Source of the DNA: a virus
Virus record (IMG/VR): IMGVR_UViG_3300050821_004373
Coordinates: 1 to 54,149 of that record
DNA length: 54,149 nt
Direction: 5' to 3' (one strand)
This document shows positions 7,321-14,292 of this stretch, in pieces (position 1 is the first letter of the stretch; the number at the start of each line of letters is the position of its first letter). The position numbers and the translations under genes are program-made. The notes beneath the pieces are model-generated. The model was not told the DNA's origin, did no database searches, and saw only the letters and a list, made by a program, of their open reading frames with translations.

Positions 7321-7842
7321 TTGAGTTGGACAGCATCCGCGCACGTTAAAAACCTTACGCATCATAAAGATGGCACACGGCTCTCTGCTAGGGAGAAGCT
7401 GATTCTATTTGTGTTAGCTGATTCTCACAATGAGTCGAAAGGTAATTGCGCATGGATTGGTATTGAAAAAGCAGCGGTAGCTTCCCTTACGTCCAGAAGC
7501 CGATTCATCGAACTTCTCAAGAGGATGGAAGAGAAGGGAACTATTCACGTTGAACGCCGCGAAGGGCAGTCAAACCTATACTTCTTCCCCGACCTACACC
7601 CGTCCGAGAATCGGACCCCCCTACCTAGTAAATCGGACCCCACCCGTCCGATAGCTACAGGACCCCACCCGTCCGATAGCTGTCGGACCCAAGCCTTTAA
7701 TGAACCTTCAGTAACCGATATTCAGCCCTTGCCTGTCGGCAAGCGGCCTGTTGATTTCCTTGACCAAGCAATTCAAGAAAGCCACCGAACAGGAGAGAGC
7801 GCCGATGACATCATCAAAAGACTCCGTGAAGCACACAACTAG
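7321..7842 (+). CDS. Winged-helix replication initiator-like protein
   Basis: A 173-residue protein. The TTG at 7321 is preferred over GTG 7192 or ATG 7201 because GGGAGG sits 5 nt upstream, a promoter lies in the extension, and MSWTASAHVK matches the usual opening of this kind of protein. Residues about 20-90 form a winged helix-turn-helix: SAREKLILFVLADSHN, an IEKAAVASLTSRSRFIELLKRMEEKG recognition region and a beta-wing ending SNLYFF. Such helix-turn-helix proteins act as phage replication initiators or loaders. A proline-rich linker (about 95-130), encoded by a cluster of repeats, leads to a short acidic C-terminal helix. The gene overlaps the next by 38 nt. Confidence 0.7.
   Translation: MSWTASAHVKNLTHHKDGTRLSAREKLILFVLADSHNESKGNCAWIGIEKAAVASLTSRSRFIELLKRMEEKGTIHVERREGQSNLYFFPDLHPSENRTPLPSKSDPTRPIATGPHPSDSCRTQAFNEPSVTDIQPLPVGKRPVDFLDQAIQESHRTGESADDIIKRLREAHN
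7598..7692. repeat. Iteron-like cluster, candidate replication origin
   Basis: Six copies of GTCCGA in both orientations lie within 87 nt: GTCCGA at 7602, 7646 and 7671, and TCGGAC at 7611, 7633 and 7683. Two longer copies share GGACCCCACCCGTCCGATAG. Several pairs form perfect palindromes, for example ATCGGAC/GTCCGAT around 7632-7652. The cluster lies inside the initiator-like gene, in a linker-coding stretch, like the origin inside the lambda O gene. It is read as an origin by analogy. Confidence 0.55.
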
Positions 7843-8080
7843 TTTCTGGGTCCGGTTTCACACAGGTAATTCCGGCACGGTCCACGCCACATCTCAAGCC
7901 GAAGCATTGAAACTGGCAAAGGAAATCACGGGCCGGGATCCGACGAGGGCCGACATGCTTCCGTATCCTGCGGAACCGCAACTGAACAAGAGTTCTCATG
8001 GATGCCCGCCATTCTGCTACAAACCGATTGAGTGTATTGGGCGCTCGTGCTGTCCGCAAAATTACGCATGTTCTGAATAG
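7805..8080 (+). CDS. Small protein with C-terminal Cys cluster
   Basis: A 91-residue protein starting at ATG 7805, with AGGAGAG upstream inside the initiator gene. The first 55 residues are alpha/beta (SFWVRFHTGNSGTVHATSQAEALKLAKEIT), a strand-strand-helix arrangement seen in small phage proteins. The last 25 residues carry six Cys (CPPFCYKPIEC, SCCPQNYAC), probably metal-bound or disulphide-rich. Unknown function. Confidence 0.65.
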   Translation: MTSSKDSVKHTTSFWVRFHTGNSGTVHATSQAEALKLAKEITGRDPTRADMLPYPAEPQLNKSSHGCPPFCYKPIECIGRSCCPQNYACSE

Positions 8081-8088
8081 GAGGAAAG

Positions 8089-8610
8089 ATGCCGGAACCG
8101 AAGACGGGAACCTTTGAAGGTTGGGCCGTGTGTGAGCTTTTTGGACACGCCAAGGAAGTAGGATTTGTCACTACAGAAGCCTACGGAGCAGCCGTTCTTT
8201 TCCGTTGTGACACTCCAGAGCTTCCTGAGCGTGAGTACGTCCTAGAGTCTCCTGAATATGCCAGCGAAGGGGATAAAGGGACACGGTGGGCTCCCGCCGG
8301 CGCGAAGGTGAGGCGGCCAGCGTCGCCGGCGAAGTCTCGGCTTATCGGTCCGGGTGCCATCTACTCCATGACGCCATGCACAGAACAGACCGCCATGCGC
8401 GCGATCGAGAGTCTCTTGAGGCGACCGTTGATACTTCTCGAGATGCCGGACACGGCTAAACTCTTGGAAGTACCAAAGGAAACGCACACACTTGAATGCT
8501 GTGGCGGTAACGCGCTGGAGGGCCACACCGAAGACTGTGAAGAAGGATTCGTAGACGAGGAAGAAAGATCGTATTTGGACTCACAGGCAAGGCACGAACA
8601 AGAGCATTGA
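8089..8610 (+). CDS. Conserved-looking hypothetical protein
   Basis: A 173-residue protein with TAGGAGGAAAG before the ATG. The opening TGTFEGWAVCELFGHAKEVGF and TTEAYGAAVLFRCDTPELP is a pattern I associate with a phage/bacterial hypothetical family in which a small beta domain is followed by a variable tail; no activity is known. The middle (PGAIYSMTPCTEQTAMRAIE) continues the conserved part. The C-terminus is acidic with a CCGGN motif and His/Cys residues. Last gene before a hairpin. Confidence 0.65.
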   Translation: MPEPKTGTFEGWAVCELFGHAKEVGFVTTEAYGAAVLFRCDTPELPEREYVLESPEYASEGDKGTRWAPAGAKVRRPASPAKSRLIGPGAIYSMTPCTEQTAMRAIESLLRRPLILLEMPDTAKLLEVPKETHTLECCGGNALEGHTEDCEEGFVDEEERSYLDSQARHEQEH

Positions 8611-8646
8611 AGCGCGGTTTCCTATAAACAGCAAAGCGAAGCGCGC

Positions 8647-8700
8647 GAGGAGTTGTTAAGGGCAAGCCGTGTAGACGGAACAACTCCTCCCGGTTTTAGT
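8647..8700 (+). terminator. Long-stem hairpin, possible terminator or attenuator
   Basis: A perfect 11-bp inverted repeat: GAGGAGTTGTT (8647-8657) and AACAACTCCTC (8679-8689), with a 21-nt loop, followed by CCGGTTTTAGT. It lies in the 120-nt gap between two plus-strand genes. The T-run is short, so it may only attenuate transcription or be an RNA-stability element. Confidence 0.5.
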
Positions 8701-8732
8701 AGTTAGGCCCATTCCAAAAAGAGAGGAACCCG

Positions 8733-8840
8733 ATGAAGAAACCAAAGAAAGACAAGAAGCAGACACCGCGTCCACCGCAACCAGAACAACCTGAACCCTT
8801 AGAGAAAGCGGAGGTGCCCGTTGAAAAATCCGAAGAATAA
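8733..8840 (+). CDS. 35-aa Lys/Pro-rich peptide
   Basis: GAGAGGAA precedes ATG 8733. The product starts with a Lys-rich run, then Pro-Gln-Pro-Glu repeats and an acidic end; it should be unstructured. Its last 20 nt overlap the TTG start of the next gene, so it may mainly provide translational coupling. Confidence 0.45.
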   Translation: MKKPKKDKKQTPRPPQPEQPEPLEKAEVPVEKSEE

Positions 8841-9438
8841 GCGTAGCGATAAAACTCCGAAGATGGTCCCGCCTAAGAAAACAGGAAAGCGTGGAATTAA
8901 CCCTGTAGACGGCTTCGAGACTCCGACTCGCCAAGAGCAACCGGAACTTCTGACCGTTGCGGAACAACCATCTCCGCGCATTCAGCACGGCAAGATGAGC
9001 GTACACTTTGTCAGTTTCACTACCAAGCGCAGCAAGAACGATGACCCTCTCGTGTTCCTAGACTTCTCACTCGAGCTCGAGGAAGGCCACGAAGGAAGGA
9101 TTCCTAAGCAGATCGAGGACGAATGGAAACACTTCCGCCGCGGTAGCGTCAAGAGAACAGAGCCGGAAGGTGTTGGCTCTCAGAACGTGAAGATTTCCAT
9201 TGCGGCCGACAAGTCTCCGGACCTGGAGATCGTCGCCGCCCTTCCGAAAGCAATCATCTCCCACGTAAAGACGAAGGGCAAAGGCAAGACGCAGAGCATC
9301 ACGCGCTTGCAGTTGCGGTTTCTTACGTCCTTCACCGCCGACGTCGCAGACTTCTGCGAGAAGTCCTTTGATCGTCCCGTTTGGCTGGAAATGGAAGAGA
9401 GCCAGATGTCGTTCGGAGAAGAGGAAGCAGCGGACTAG
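8821..9438 (+). CDS. Hypothetical early protein
   Basis: A 205-residue protein from TTG 8821, with CGGAGG upstream. A Lys/Pro-rich, disordered first 50 residues leads to an alternating beta-strand domain (MSVHFVSFTTKR, LVFLDFSLELEE, VKISIAADKSPDLEIVAALP, RLQLRFLTSF) and an acidic tail ending EEEAAD. A beta-barrel plus an acidic C-terminal tail is reminiscent of ssDNA-binding proteins, but no diagnostic motif is seen, so this is only a suggestion. Confidence 0.6.
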   Translation: MKNPKNKRSDKTPKMVPPKKTGKRGINPVDGFETPTRQEQPELLTVAEQPSPRIQHGKMSVHFVSFTTKRSKNDDPLVFLDFSLELEEGHEGRIPKQIEDEWKHFRRGSVKRTEPEGVGSQNVKISIAADKSPDLEIVAALPKAIISHVKTKGKGKTQSITRLQLRFLTSFTADVADFCEKSFDRPVWLEMEESQMSFGEEEAAD

Positions 9439-9440
9439 AC

Positions 9441-9635
9441 GTGCCCTTTCATTATCCAAAAGACACGACGGAAGCACCGTACTGGTGCAAAACTTGTGGC
9501 CAGACAACCCAACATCGCGTGTTCGATGGCAGACTGGCCCACTGCCTAGAACACCACGCCCAGGAGTTCACTAAGGCCCAGTTGAAGCGCAAAGAGCAAC
9601 AAGAAAAAGACAAGAGAGAGCCTAAGTTGTTTTGA
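9441..9635 (+). CDS. Zinc-ribbon small protein
   Basis: A 64-residue protein from GTG 9441, two bases after the previous stop. CKTCGQTTQH and HCLEHH supply a Cys-Cys-His/Cys-His metal site; the C-terminal third is a Lys/Glu-rich helix. Upstream frame extension to 9381 overlaps the preceding gene and is ignored. Function unknown. Confidence 0.6.
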   Translation: MPFHYPKDTTEAPYWCKTCGQTTQHRVFDGRLAHCLEHHAQEFTKAQLKRKEQQEKDKREPKLF

Positions 9636-9645
9636 GGAGGGTCGG

Positions 9646-10074
9646 ATGTTCGCTCCAGTTACCGATTTAGTGTGGCGAGGGCCGCGGCCGCAAGGCAGCA
9701 CTGACTTTGCATCAGTCAGGGCTTCGTTCAAGTCCGTTGTCTCCCTTGAAGGCATGGCCGAAGACCAAAAGGAAATGGTCGAACTGGCTCCGGTCCCGGT
9801 AATCTCCTGCCCTATCGTGTTCTCCGAAATCTACTTCACGGGAATCACCGAGAGTAGGCTCAATGCCATTCTTGGAGAGATTGCCGCCGCACCGAAGCCT
9901 GTTCTCGTGCATTGCCAACATGGGGAGGATCGTACCGGGCTCATCATTGCGGCCTACCGCGTCAGAGTATGCCTCTGGACGAAAGACGCCGCGATGAAAG
10001 AGGCTTTGGCTTACGGGTACAGAAATTGGCTTAACTTTGGAATCAACAAAACATGGGCAAACTTCACGGAATAA
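9646..10074 (+). CDS. Tyrosine/dual-specificity phosphatase-like protein
   Basis: A 142-residue protein with GAGGAGGG before the ATG. Residues about 88-97 read VHCQHGEDRTG, the HCX5R P-loop signature of cysteine phosphatases, with Cys as nucleophile and Arg for phosphate binding. The N-terminus has WRGPRPQG, which matches the usual opening of bacterial dual-specificity-type phosphatases, and a VVSLEG strand. The general-acid Asp is not certain. It may dephosphorylate host proteins or small phosphorylated molecules. In a phage early operon this is uncommon; the substrate is unknown. Confidence 0.8.
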   Translation: MFAPVTDLVWRGPRPQGSTDFASVRASFKSVVSLEGMAEDQKEMVELAPVPVISCPIVFSEIYFTGITESRLNAILGEIAAAPKPVLVHCQHGEDRTGLIIAAYRVRVCLWTKDAAMKEALAYGYRNWLNFGINKTWANFTE

Positions 10075-10102
10075 AGTGCTAGACTCGCACAAAGGAGAAA
10101 AC

Positions 10103-10771
10103 ATGGATCTCGCAAGAAGGCGATTCGTTCAAAAGGCTCCCTTAGCCGCTCTCGGGCTGTTCACGTTACGCGCGGCCGGGTACTCGTTGCTCTCGCTACT
10201 GTCGTTCGGCTGTACTGGTGGAGTGTTCTCGAATATCCTCAACTGGATTCCTGTCGGAGAAGCGGCCGTCAACTCGATCCTCTCTGTTCTCTCCGCAAAC
10301 GGTGTAATCATCCTCCCAGGCCTTCAAACGTACATCTCGCTCATTGAAGCGGGCTTCACGGCGCTCACTGCGGCGGTCAATGAATATCAGAGTACGACTC
10401 CTCCGCCTGTCGGCACGCTTGCCAAGATCGAGACTGCATTCCATGACGTCGTGGACAATTTTAAGACCTTCTTTGCGTCCCTGAACGTCTCCGGTGGGCT
10501 ACTGGCAATCATCGTAGGACTCGCCCAGGTCGTTCTTTCGACTATCGCGGCCTTTATGAACCAACTCCCCGCCGCGGCCACGCTACGGCGCACGGTGGCT
10601 GTTGGGCATGTATTCCTCGTGGGTAACGCGACTGCCACCATCGTACCGAAGCAAAGAACGCGGAGAGCCTTTAAGCGCGACATGAATGCCGTCCTTGACG
10701 GTGGGCCGAGTGCCGGAGTGGTGATTCCGCCGTCCGCACGGCTTCGGCTGTCCTTCTGGGAGCGTTTCTGA
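10103..10771 (+). CDS. Tat-signal exported protein, unknown
   Basis: A 222-residue protein starting at ATG 10103, with AAAGGAGAA upstream. The N-terminus is a clear twin-arginine signal: RRRFVQKAPLAALGLF and a hydrophobic core ending near SFGC. The Cys could be a lipidation site, though the lipobox is not canonical. The rest is alternating hydrophobic and amphipathic helices (IIVGLAQVVLSTIAAFM), rich in Ala, Val and Thr, with a basic C-terminus. It should cross or sit at the inner membrane. Export by the folded-protein pathway is odd for an early phage gene. Function unknown. Confidence 0.7.
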   Translation: MDLARRRFVQKAPLAALGLFTLRAAGYSLLSLLSFGCTGGVFSNILNWIPVGEAAVNSILSVLSANGVIILPGLQTYISLIEAGFTALTAAVNEYQSTTPPPVGTLAKIETAFHDVVDNFKTFFASLNVSGGLLAIIVGLAQVVLSTIAAFMNQLPAAATLRRTVAVGHVFLVGNATATIVPKQRTRRAFKRDMNAVLDGGPSAGVVIPPSARLRLSFWERF

Positions 10772-10780
10772 GTACAGGCC

Positions 10781-11020
10781 GTGAGTGGCAACGACCAAGC
10801 TGACGGATTCTTCGAAGATGAACGCACGTGGGGGAAGTGTAGCCACTTGGAATGTATTCCTTTAGAAGAATGCTGTCACACCCTGGCACCAAACGAGCAC
10901 AGTGGGCGAGGCAAGAGATTTGAGAAAACGCACGACGTCCACAGGCAGACTCAATACGCCATAAGTCATAGGCTGGCGCGCGGATTCGCAATCCTAGGCG
11001 GCAATAAACACGATTTGTGA
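10781..11020 (+). CDS. Small Cys/His protein
   Basis: A 79-residue frame from GTG 10781, with only a weak ribosome site. It has CSHLECIPLEECCH and further His residues, consistent with a metal site, then a basic His-rich segment. It overlaps the GTG at 11017 by 4 nt. Coding is supported by position between two expressed genes, not by family. Confidence 0.5.
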   Translation: MSGNDQADGFFEDERTWGKCSHLECIPLEECCHTLAPNEHSGRGKRFEKTHDVHRQTQYAISHRLARGFAILGGNKHDL

Positions 11021-11028
11021 GGTATTCC

Positions 11029-11814
11029 ATGTCAGACTCAATGTTCGGTCGCATCCCACCGCGTAAATCAGGGATGTTAGGCAAGAAGCCGAAGCGGTTA
11101 GACCCGCGCACTATCCAACTCGCCAAGTACGTTCCCGCTGGCGCTCCGCCCGTACCTCCATCCGTAGAATACTGGCAAAAGCGACTCGGTTACTGGACGA
11201 TGGCGATGAACGATACGGTAGGCGATTGTACGATAGCCGCTGCCGCGCACATGGTCATGCTGTGGAGCGCGTTCTCCGGGAAAGAGTTCATCCCGAACGA
11301 TGCCCAAGTGATTGCCAACTACTCCGCGATCACCGGATACAAGCCCTCTGACCCGAATACCGATCAGGGCGCCGTGGAGCTCGATGTCCTGAACTACTGG
11401 CGTAATAAAGGAATGATGGGGAGGCCGATTGAGGGTTACGCGGCCATCAACATCAAGAATCAGGAACAGATTCGGCAGGCCATCTATCTCTTCGGCGGGG
11501 CATATATTGGCTTCAATGTCCCACAGAGCGCGATGGACCAGTTCAACGCAGGACAGCCGTGGGACGTCGTAGCGAACGACGGCGGGATCGTAGGGGGCCA
11601 TGCGGTACCCGTCCTGGGCTACGACTCCCAATATCTCTACTGTGTGACCTGGGGTTCTGTCGAGAAGATGACTCCGGCATTCTGGGATACCTACGTAGAC
11701 GAAGGCTATGTCCTGTTGAGTCCGATGTGGTTTGATGCCCGCGGGAAGACTCCAGCAGGCTTCGGCGTAGCGGAGTTACGCGCGGATCTCGGTTTATTTG
11801 GCAAGCATCCTTGA
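11029..11814 (+). CDS. Papain-fold cysteine-protease-like protein
   Basis: A 261-residue protein; ATG 11029 is preferred to GTG 11017. The sequence MNDTVGDCTIAAAAH has a Cys at the start of a helix as in papain-like enzymes. GGHAVPVLGYD supplies the His in a beta strand, and VTWGS follows with the usual aromatic-Gly context. This order (Cys helix, His strand, Asn/Asp-Trp region) fits a C39/C1-like fold. It may process a peptide or be an inactive structural relative. The preceding 50 residues are basic and Pro-rich. Its stop overlaps the next TTG start. Confidence 0.6.
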   Translation: MSDSMFGRIPPRKSGMLGKKPKRLDPRTIQLAKYVPAGAPPVPPSVEYWQKRLGYWTMAMNDTVGDCTIAAAAHMVMLWSAFSGKEFIPNDAQVIANYSAITGYKPSDPNTDQGAVELDVLNYWRNKGMMGRPIEGYAAINIKNQEQIRQAIYLFGGAYIGFNVPQSAMDQFNAGQPWDVVANDGGIVGGHAVPVLGYDSQYLYCVTWGSVEKMTPAFWDTYVDEGYVLLSPMWFDARGKTPAGFGVAELRADLGLFGKHP

Positions 11815-12617
11815 AGCGCGTCATCGCCTACAGTTCAGGAAAAGATTCCGCAGCGTTAGTGCTTTGGGCCAAAGAGCAATTCCCCGCCTACGAAATCATC
11901 GTAATCTTCAATGACACAATTTGGGAACATGAGTTGACCTACGGGCATATCGCGGCTATGCGTGATGATCTTCTGCTCGACCTGACTTTTCACGTCCTTC
12001 CGTCAATAGGAATGGAGAAGTTGGTTGAGATTAAGAAGCGCGTGCCTTCCGCGAAGGCACGGTTCTGCACCGAGGCCCTGAAAGTCGAACCTTGCATTGA
12101 TTTTCTGCGGACTATCCAAGATGAGTTTGAGTTGTATGACGGCAAGCGAAGAGAAGAAAGCGATGCCCGGGCGCAGATTCCTGACCGCGAATGGTCCGAT
12201 CGGTACGACTGCTATGTGAATCATCCACTCGCGGCGTGGACTGTCGAGCAAGTTTTTGCGCTCGCGGCAAAGTACAATATCAAGCCGAATCCTCTCTATC
12301 TCAAAAATGCTGGCCGGGTAGGATGCTTTCCTTGCGTACTAATCAATCACCGCGAGTTGAAAGCATTCCTGCTTGACCCGGAACTCGGCCCTGAAGTGAA
12401 GCGGAGAATCCGCCTACTAGAGAAAATCTGCGGGAGAAGTTTCTTTCCTCCGAATTACATCCCCAAGAGATACCAGACGGGATTCGATCCGAAGAGTGGC
12501 AAGAAGTTTTGTTGGTCCGACGACGTGTTCACCTATCTAGATATGAAAACGATGGCCGAGTTACCTTGGGAAGAGTCGAAGAGTTGCATGAGTATCTACA
12601 ACCTCTGTGGGCGTTAG
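11811..12617 (+). CDS. PAPS-reductase/PP-loop family protein
   Basis: A 268-residue protein from TTG 11811, overlapping the previous stop. It opens with MKRVIAYSSGKDSAAL, the SGGKDS-type PP-loop that binds ATP or PAPS in the adenosine phosphosulphate reductase superfamily. AKARFCTEALKVEP, GRVGCFPCVLINHRE and a late Cys pair (SCMSIYNLC) give Cys residues like those in phage PAPS-reductase-like and DndC-like proteins. Members reduce sulphate adducts or thiolate nucleic acids. In phage this could supply sulphur for DNA or tRNA modification, but the substrate cannot be read here. Last gene of the plus arm; it converges with the late operon. Confidence 0.75.
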   Translation: MKRVIAYSSGKDSAALVLWAKEQFPAYEIIVIFNDTIWEHELTYGHIAAMRDDLLLDLTFHVLPSIGMEKLVEIKKRVPSAKARFCTEALKVEPCIDFLRTIQDEFELYDGKRREESDARAQIPDREWSDRYDCYVNHPLAAWTVEQVFALAAKYNIKPNPLYLKNAGRVGCFPCVLINHRELKAFLLDPELGPEVKRRIRLLEKICGRSFFPPNYIPKRYQTGFDPKSGKKFCWSDDVFTYLDMKTMAELPWEESKSCMSIYNLCGR

Positions 12618-12877
12618 AGCCACGTCCCCAGTGTCCACTTAGCGAGCAGTCCTAATCCTCCACCAAGCAACGCGCCTACGATTCCAGCGAGTAAGAGCCA
12701 GCCGAGAAGCGATCTGACTATAGAGAAGAGGCTAACTTCTTTTTGTAGTATGACCTCATTACGCTTGCGGAGTGTTCTGCCCTGAAGTTGGGGTCTTCCA
12801 AGACCTTCCTTCCGTACCACTTCCGCGCTCTCGCACGATTGCACTCTGAGCATTGGCGTTTCCCGGCAACGATACAC
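12614..12877 (-). CDS. Possible membrane peptide at the end of the late operon
   Basis: The last 35 residues form a strong hydrophobic, Gly-rich segment (SLLGWLLLAGIVGALLGG) ending TLGTWL. The upstream part of the frame lies inside the HNH gene and looks like a shadow. No ATG or GTG is present between the HNH stop and the hydrophobic part, so either it starts inside the HNH gene or its N-terminus was lost when the HNH gene moved in. Weak call. Confidence 0.25.
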   Translation of the reverse strand: MYRCRETPMLRVQSCESAEVVRKEGLGRPQLQGRTLRKRNEVILQKEVSLFSIVRSLLGWLLLAGIVGALLGGGLGLLAKWTLGTWL

Positions 12878-13209
12878 AGATTTTCACCAGACAACGGATG
12901 CCCTTGTTTGCAGTGGGTCTTCTTCATGTTCCACTGCCTGCCCTTTGAGTCCCGGTCATGCGCGTTGTCTGCGTCTGTGCCAAAGAAAAGATGGTTAGGG
13001 TTGAAACATGGAGGATTATCGCAACGGTGCATCACAAGCAAAGGAGAGTCAAGGTCGAAACTAAGGAAGAGGTGGGCGGCCAGGCGATGAACGCTTCGCA
13101 TTATTCCGCGAAACCTAATCTTGCCGTAGCCGCCCTGACTCCTGTGCTGAGTCCATTCCCAACATCCAGTTTGAGGGTTGATTCGGCGGCGGTTAAGAAT
13201 GTTAACCAC
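12718..13209 (-). CDS. HNH homing endonuclease
   Basis: A 163-residue protein. TGCWEWTQHRSQGGYGKIRFRG is the usual beta opening, followed by HRLAAHLF, VMHRCDNPPCFNPNHLFFGTDADN (the HNH core with catalytic His, Asn and His) and a second zinc knuckle CKQGHPLSGEN...CSECNRARARKWY. This layout is common in phage homing endonucleases, which cut intron- or intergene-free alleles and spread by repair. It lies alone at the end of the late operon next to a membrane peptide whose start is missing. Confidence 0.85.
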   Translation of the reverse strand: MVNILNRRRINPQTGCWEWTQHRSQGGYGKIRFRGIMRSVHRLAAHLFLSFDLDSPLLVMHRCDNPPCFNPNHLFFGTDADNAHDRDSKGRQWNMKKTHCKQGHPLSGENLCIVAGKRQCSECNRARARKWYGRKVLEDPNFRAEHSASVMRSYYKKKLASSL

Positions 13210-13226
13210 GCCCCGATTCTACCACA

Positions 13227-13667
13227 CTAACTAGTCTGGACTATGTTAAATCCGGACGCTTGCACCGGAGGCGGCGCAGTCGAGAGTAACGGCACGTTCA
13301 CCGAAGAACTGATCGGATTGCCTTTGCCGTCCTGGCCGCTTTGTGTCAGATTGAACGAAGAGGCGCTATCTGTGGCCGACGTCGCCACCGATACCGCGCT
13401 ACCGTCCGCCGACGGAGTCAAACTAGTATTCGGGTCATCCGAAGCCCAAGTCGGCACGCCCGTTGTGAGCCCGCCAGCCGGAGTCGGAACGCCCGTGAAC
13501 GTCCCTACTGCCCCTTTTTGTATTCCTGTGATGTCAGCCTGCATGATTCCTCCAATGATTTGAGTGATTTTGAAGCCCGAACTCTGTGGAACAAGAAACC
13601 TTTCGATTGCCTCGAGCGCATCAGCGATACGCCCTAAATCTTTCTCTTCCCGCTTCTCGTCGTTCAT
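13227..13667 (-). CDS. Ig-like domain structural protein
   Basis: A 146-residue protein. A helical N-terminus (GRIADALEAIERFL) is followed by about 95 residues rich in Thr, Ser, Gly and Pro with alternating strands: GTFTGVPTPAGGLTTGVPTWASDDPN, then ADGSAVSVATSATDSASSFNLTQSG. This is the pattern of a bacterial Ig-like fold (Big/BIg type) used on phage surfaces and spikes. It may be a particle-surface adhesin or a small tail decoration. No signal peptide. Confidence 0.65.
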   Translation of the reverse strand: MNDEKREEKDLGRIADALEAIERFLVPQSSGFKITQIIGGIMQADITGIQKGAVGTFTGVPTPAGGLTTGVPTWASDDPNTSLTPSADGSAVSVATSATDSASSFNLTQSGQDGKGNPISSSVNVPLLSTAPPPVQASGFNIVQTS

Positions 13668-13670
13668 GGC

Positions 13671-13886
13671 CTATCCGATCCGGTGGAAGTTGAACCCGTT
13701 GCCGCTGAACACGCCAATGAAGTTCAGGAAGATTAGAAGGCAAACCAGAAAGATGATGAGTCCGACGATTACGCGCAGGGCCGGGTCAATCGTCCAGCCG
13801 ATCTTCGCCATTCCCCACTGTAGGATCAGGACCAAGATGACCATGACCACTACGAAAATTAGAAACTCGATTGCGAATCCAATCAT
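13671..13886 (-). CDS. Two-helix membrane protein, holin candidate
   Basis: A 71-residue protein with two long hydrophobic helices (FLIFVVVMVILVLILQW and VIVGLIIFLVCLLIFLNFI) separated by a short polar turn. Size and topology fit a class II-like holin, and it lies two genes from the endolysin. There is no sequence signature, so the role rests on context. Confidence 0.5.
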   Translation of the reverse strand: MIGFAIEFLIFVVVMVILVLILQWGMAKIGWTIDPALRVIVGLIIFLVCLLIFLNFIGVFSGNGFNFHRIG

Positions 13887-13925
13887 GCTTTTATCCTGCC
13901 TTTCTTAGTTCTCCCTGTCTGTCAC

Positions 13926-14282
13926 TTACCGCACGTTCGGCGGTGCTGGCGGCGCCGGAGGTGCAACGGGTTTCAGAGTCCCCGGTCGCTTCGTAGCCTG
14001 GAATATCGTCTCGTTCATGGCAAAGTGCTTCAGTAGCGCCCACGCAAAGGCTCCACCGTTGGCAAGCGTCAATCCGGAGACAAGCAAGGAGTGATCCGTC
14101 GCGCTCCAGATGTAGTTAATCCCGACTCCCGAAGCGGCCGCGGCAAGCACTGAAAGGATTCGCAGTAGAGCGATCTTCTCTTTGGTAATCCACGGGAAGT
14201 ATTTCGAACTCTTGAGCCAGTTGATGACCGCAACCGATACCGCGCTACTGGTGAACGTCGTGAGGACTACGTTGTTATCCAT
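13926..14282 (-). CDS. Membrane protein, holin candidate
   Basis: A 118-residue protein with three hydrophobic stretches (VLTTFTSSAVSVAVINWL, LLRILSVLAAAASGVG, LLVSGLTLANGGAFAWALL) and a Pro/Ala-rich cytoplasmic-like tail. It directly follows the endolysin in the transcript, the usual place for a holin. Either this or the 71-residue protein could fill that role. Confidence 0.5.
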   Translation of the reverse strand: MDNNVVLTTFTSSAVSVAVINWLKSSKYFPWITKEKIALLRILSVLAAAASGVGINYIWSATDHSLLVSGLTLANGGAFAWALLKHFAMNETIFQATKRPGTLKPVAPPAPPAPPNVR

Positions 14283-14292
14283 ATTGTCCTTC

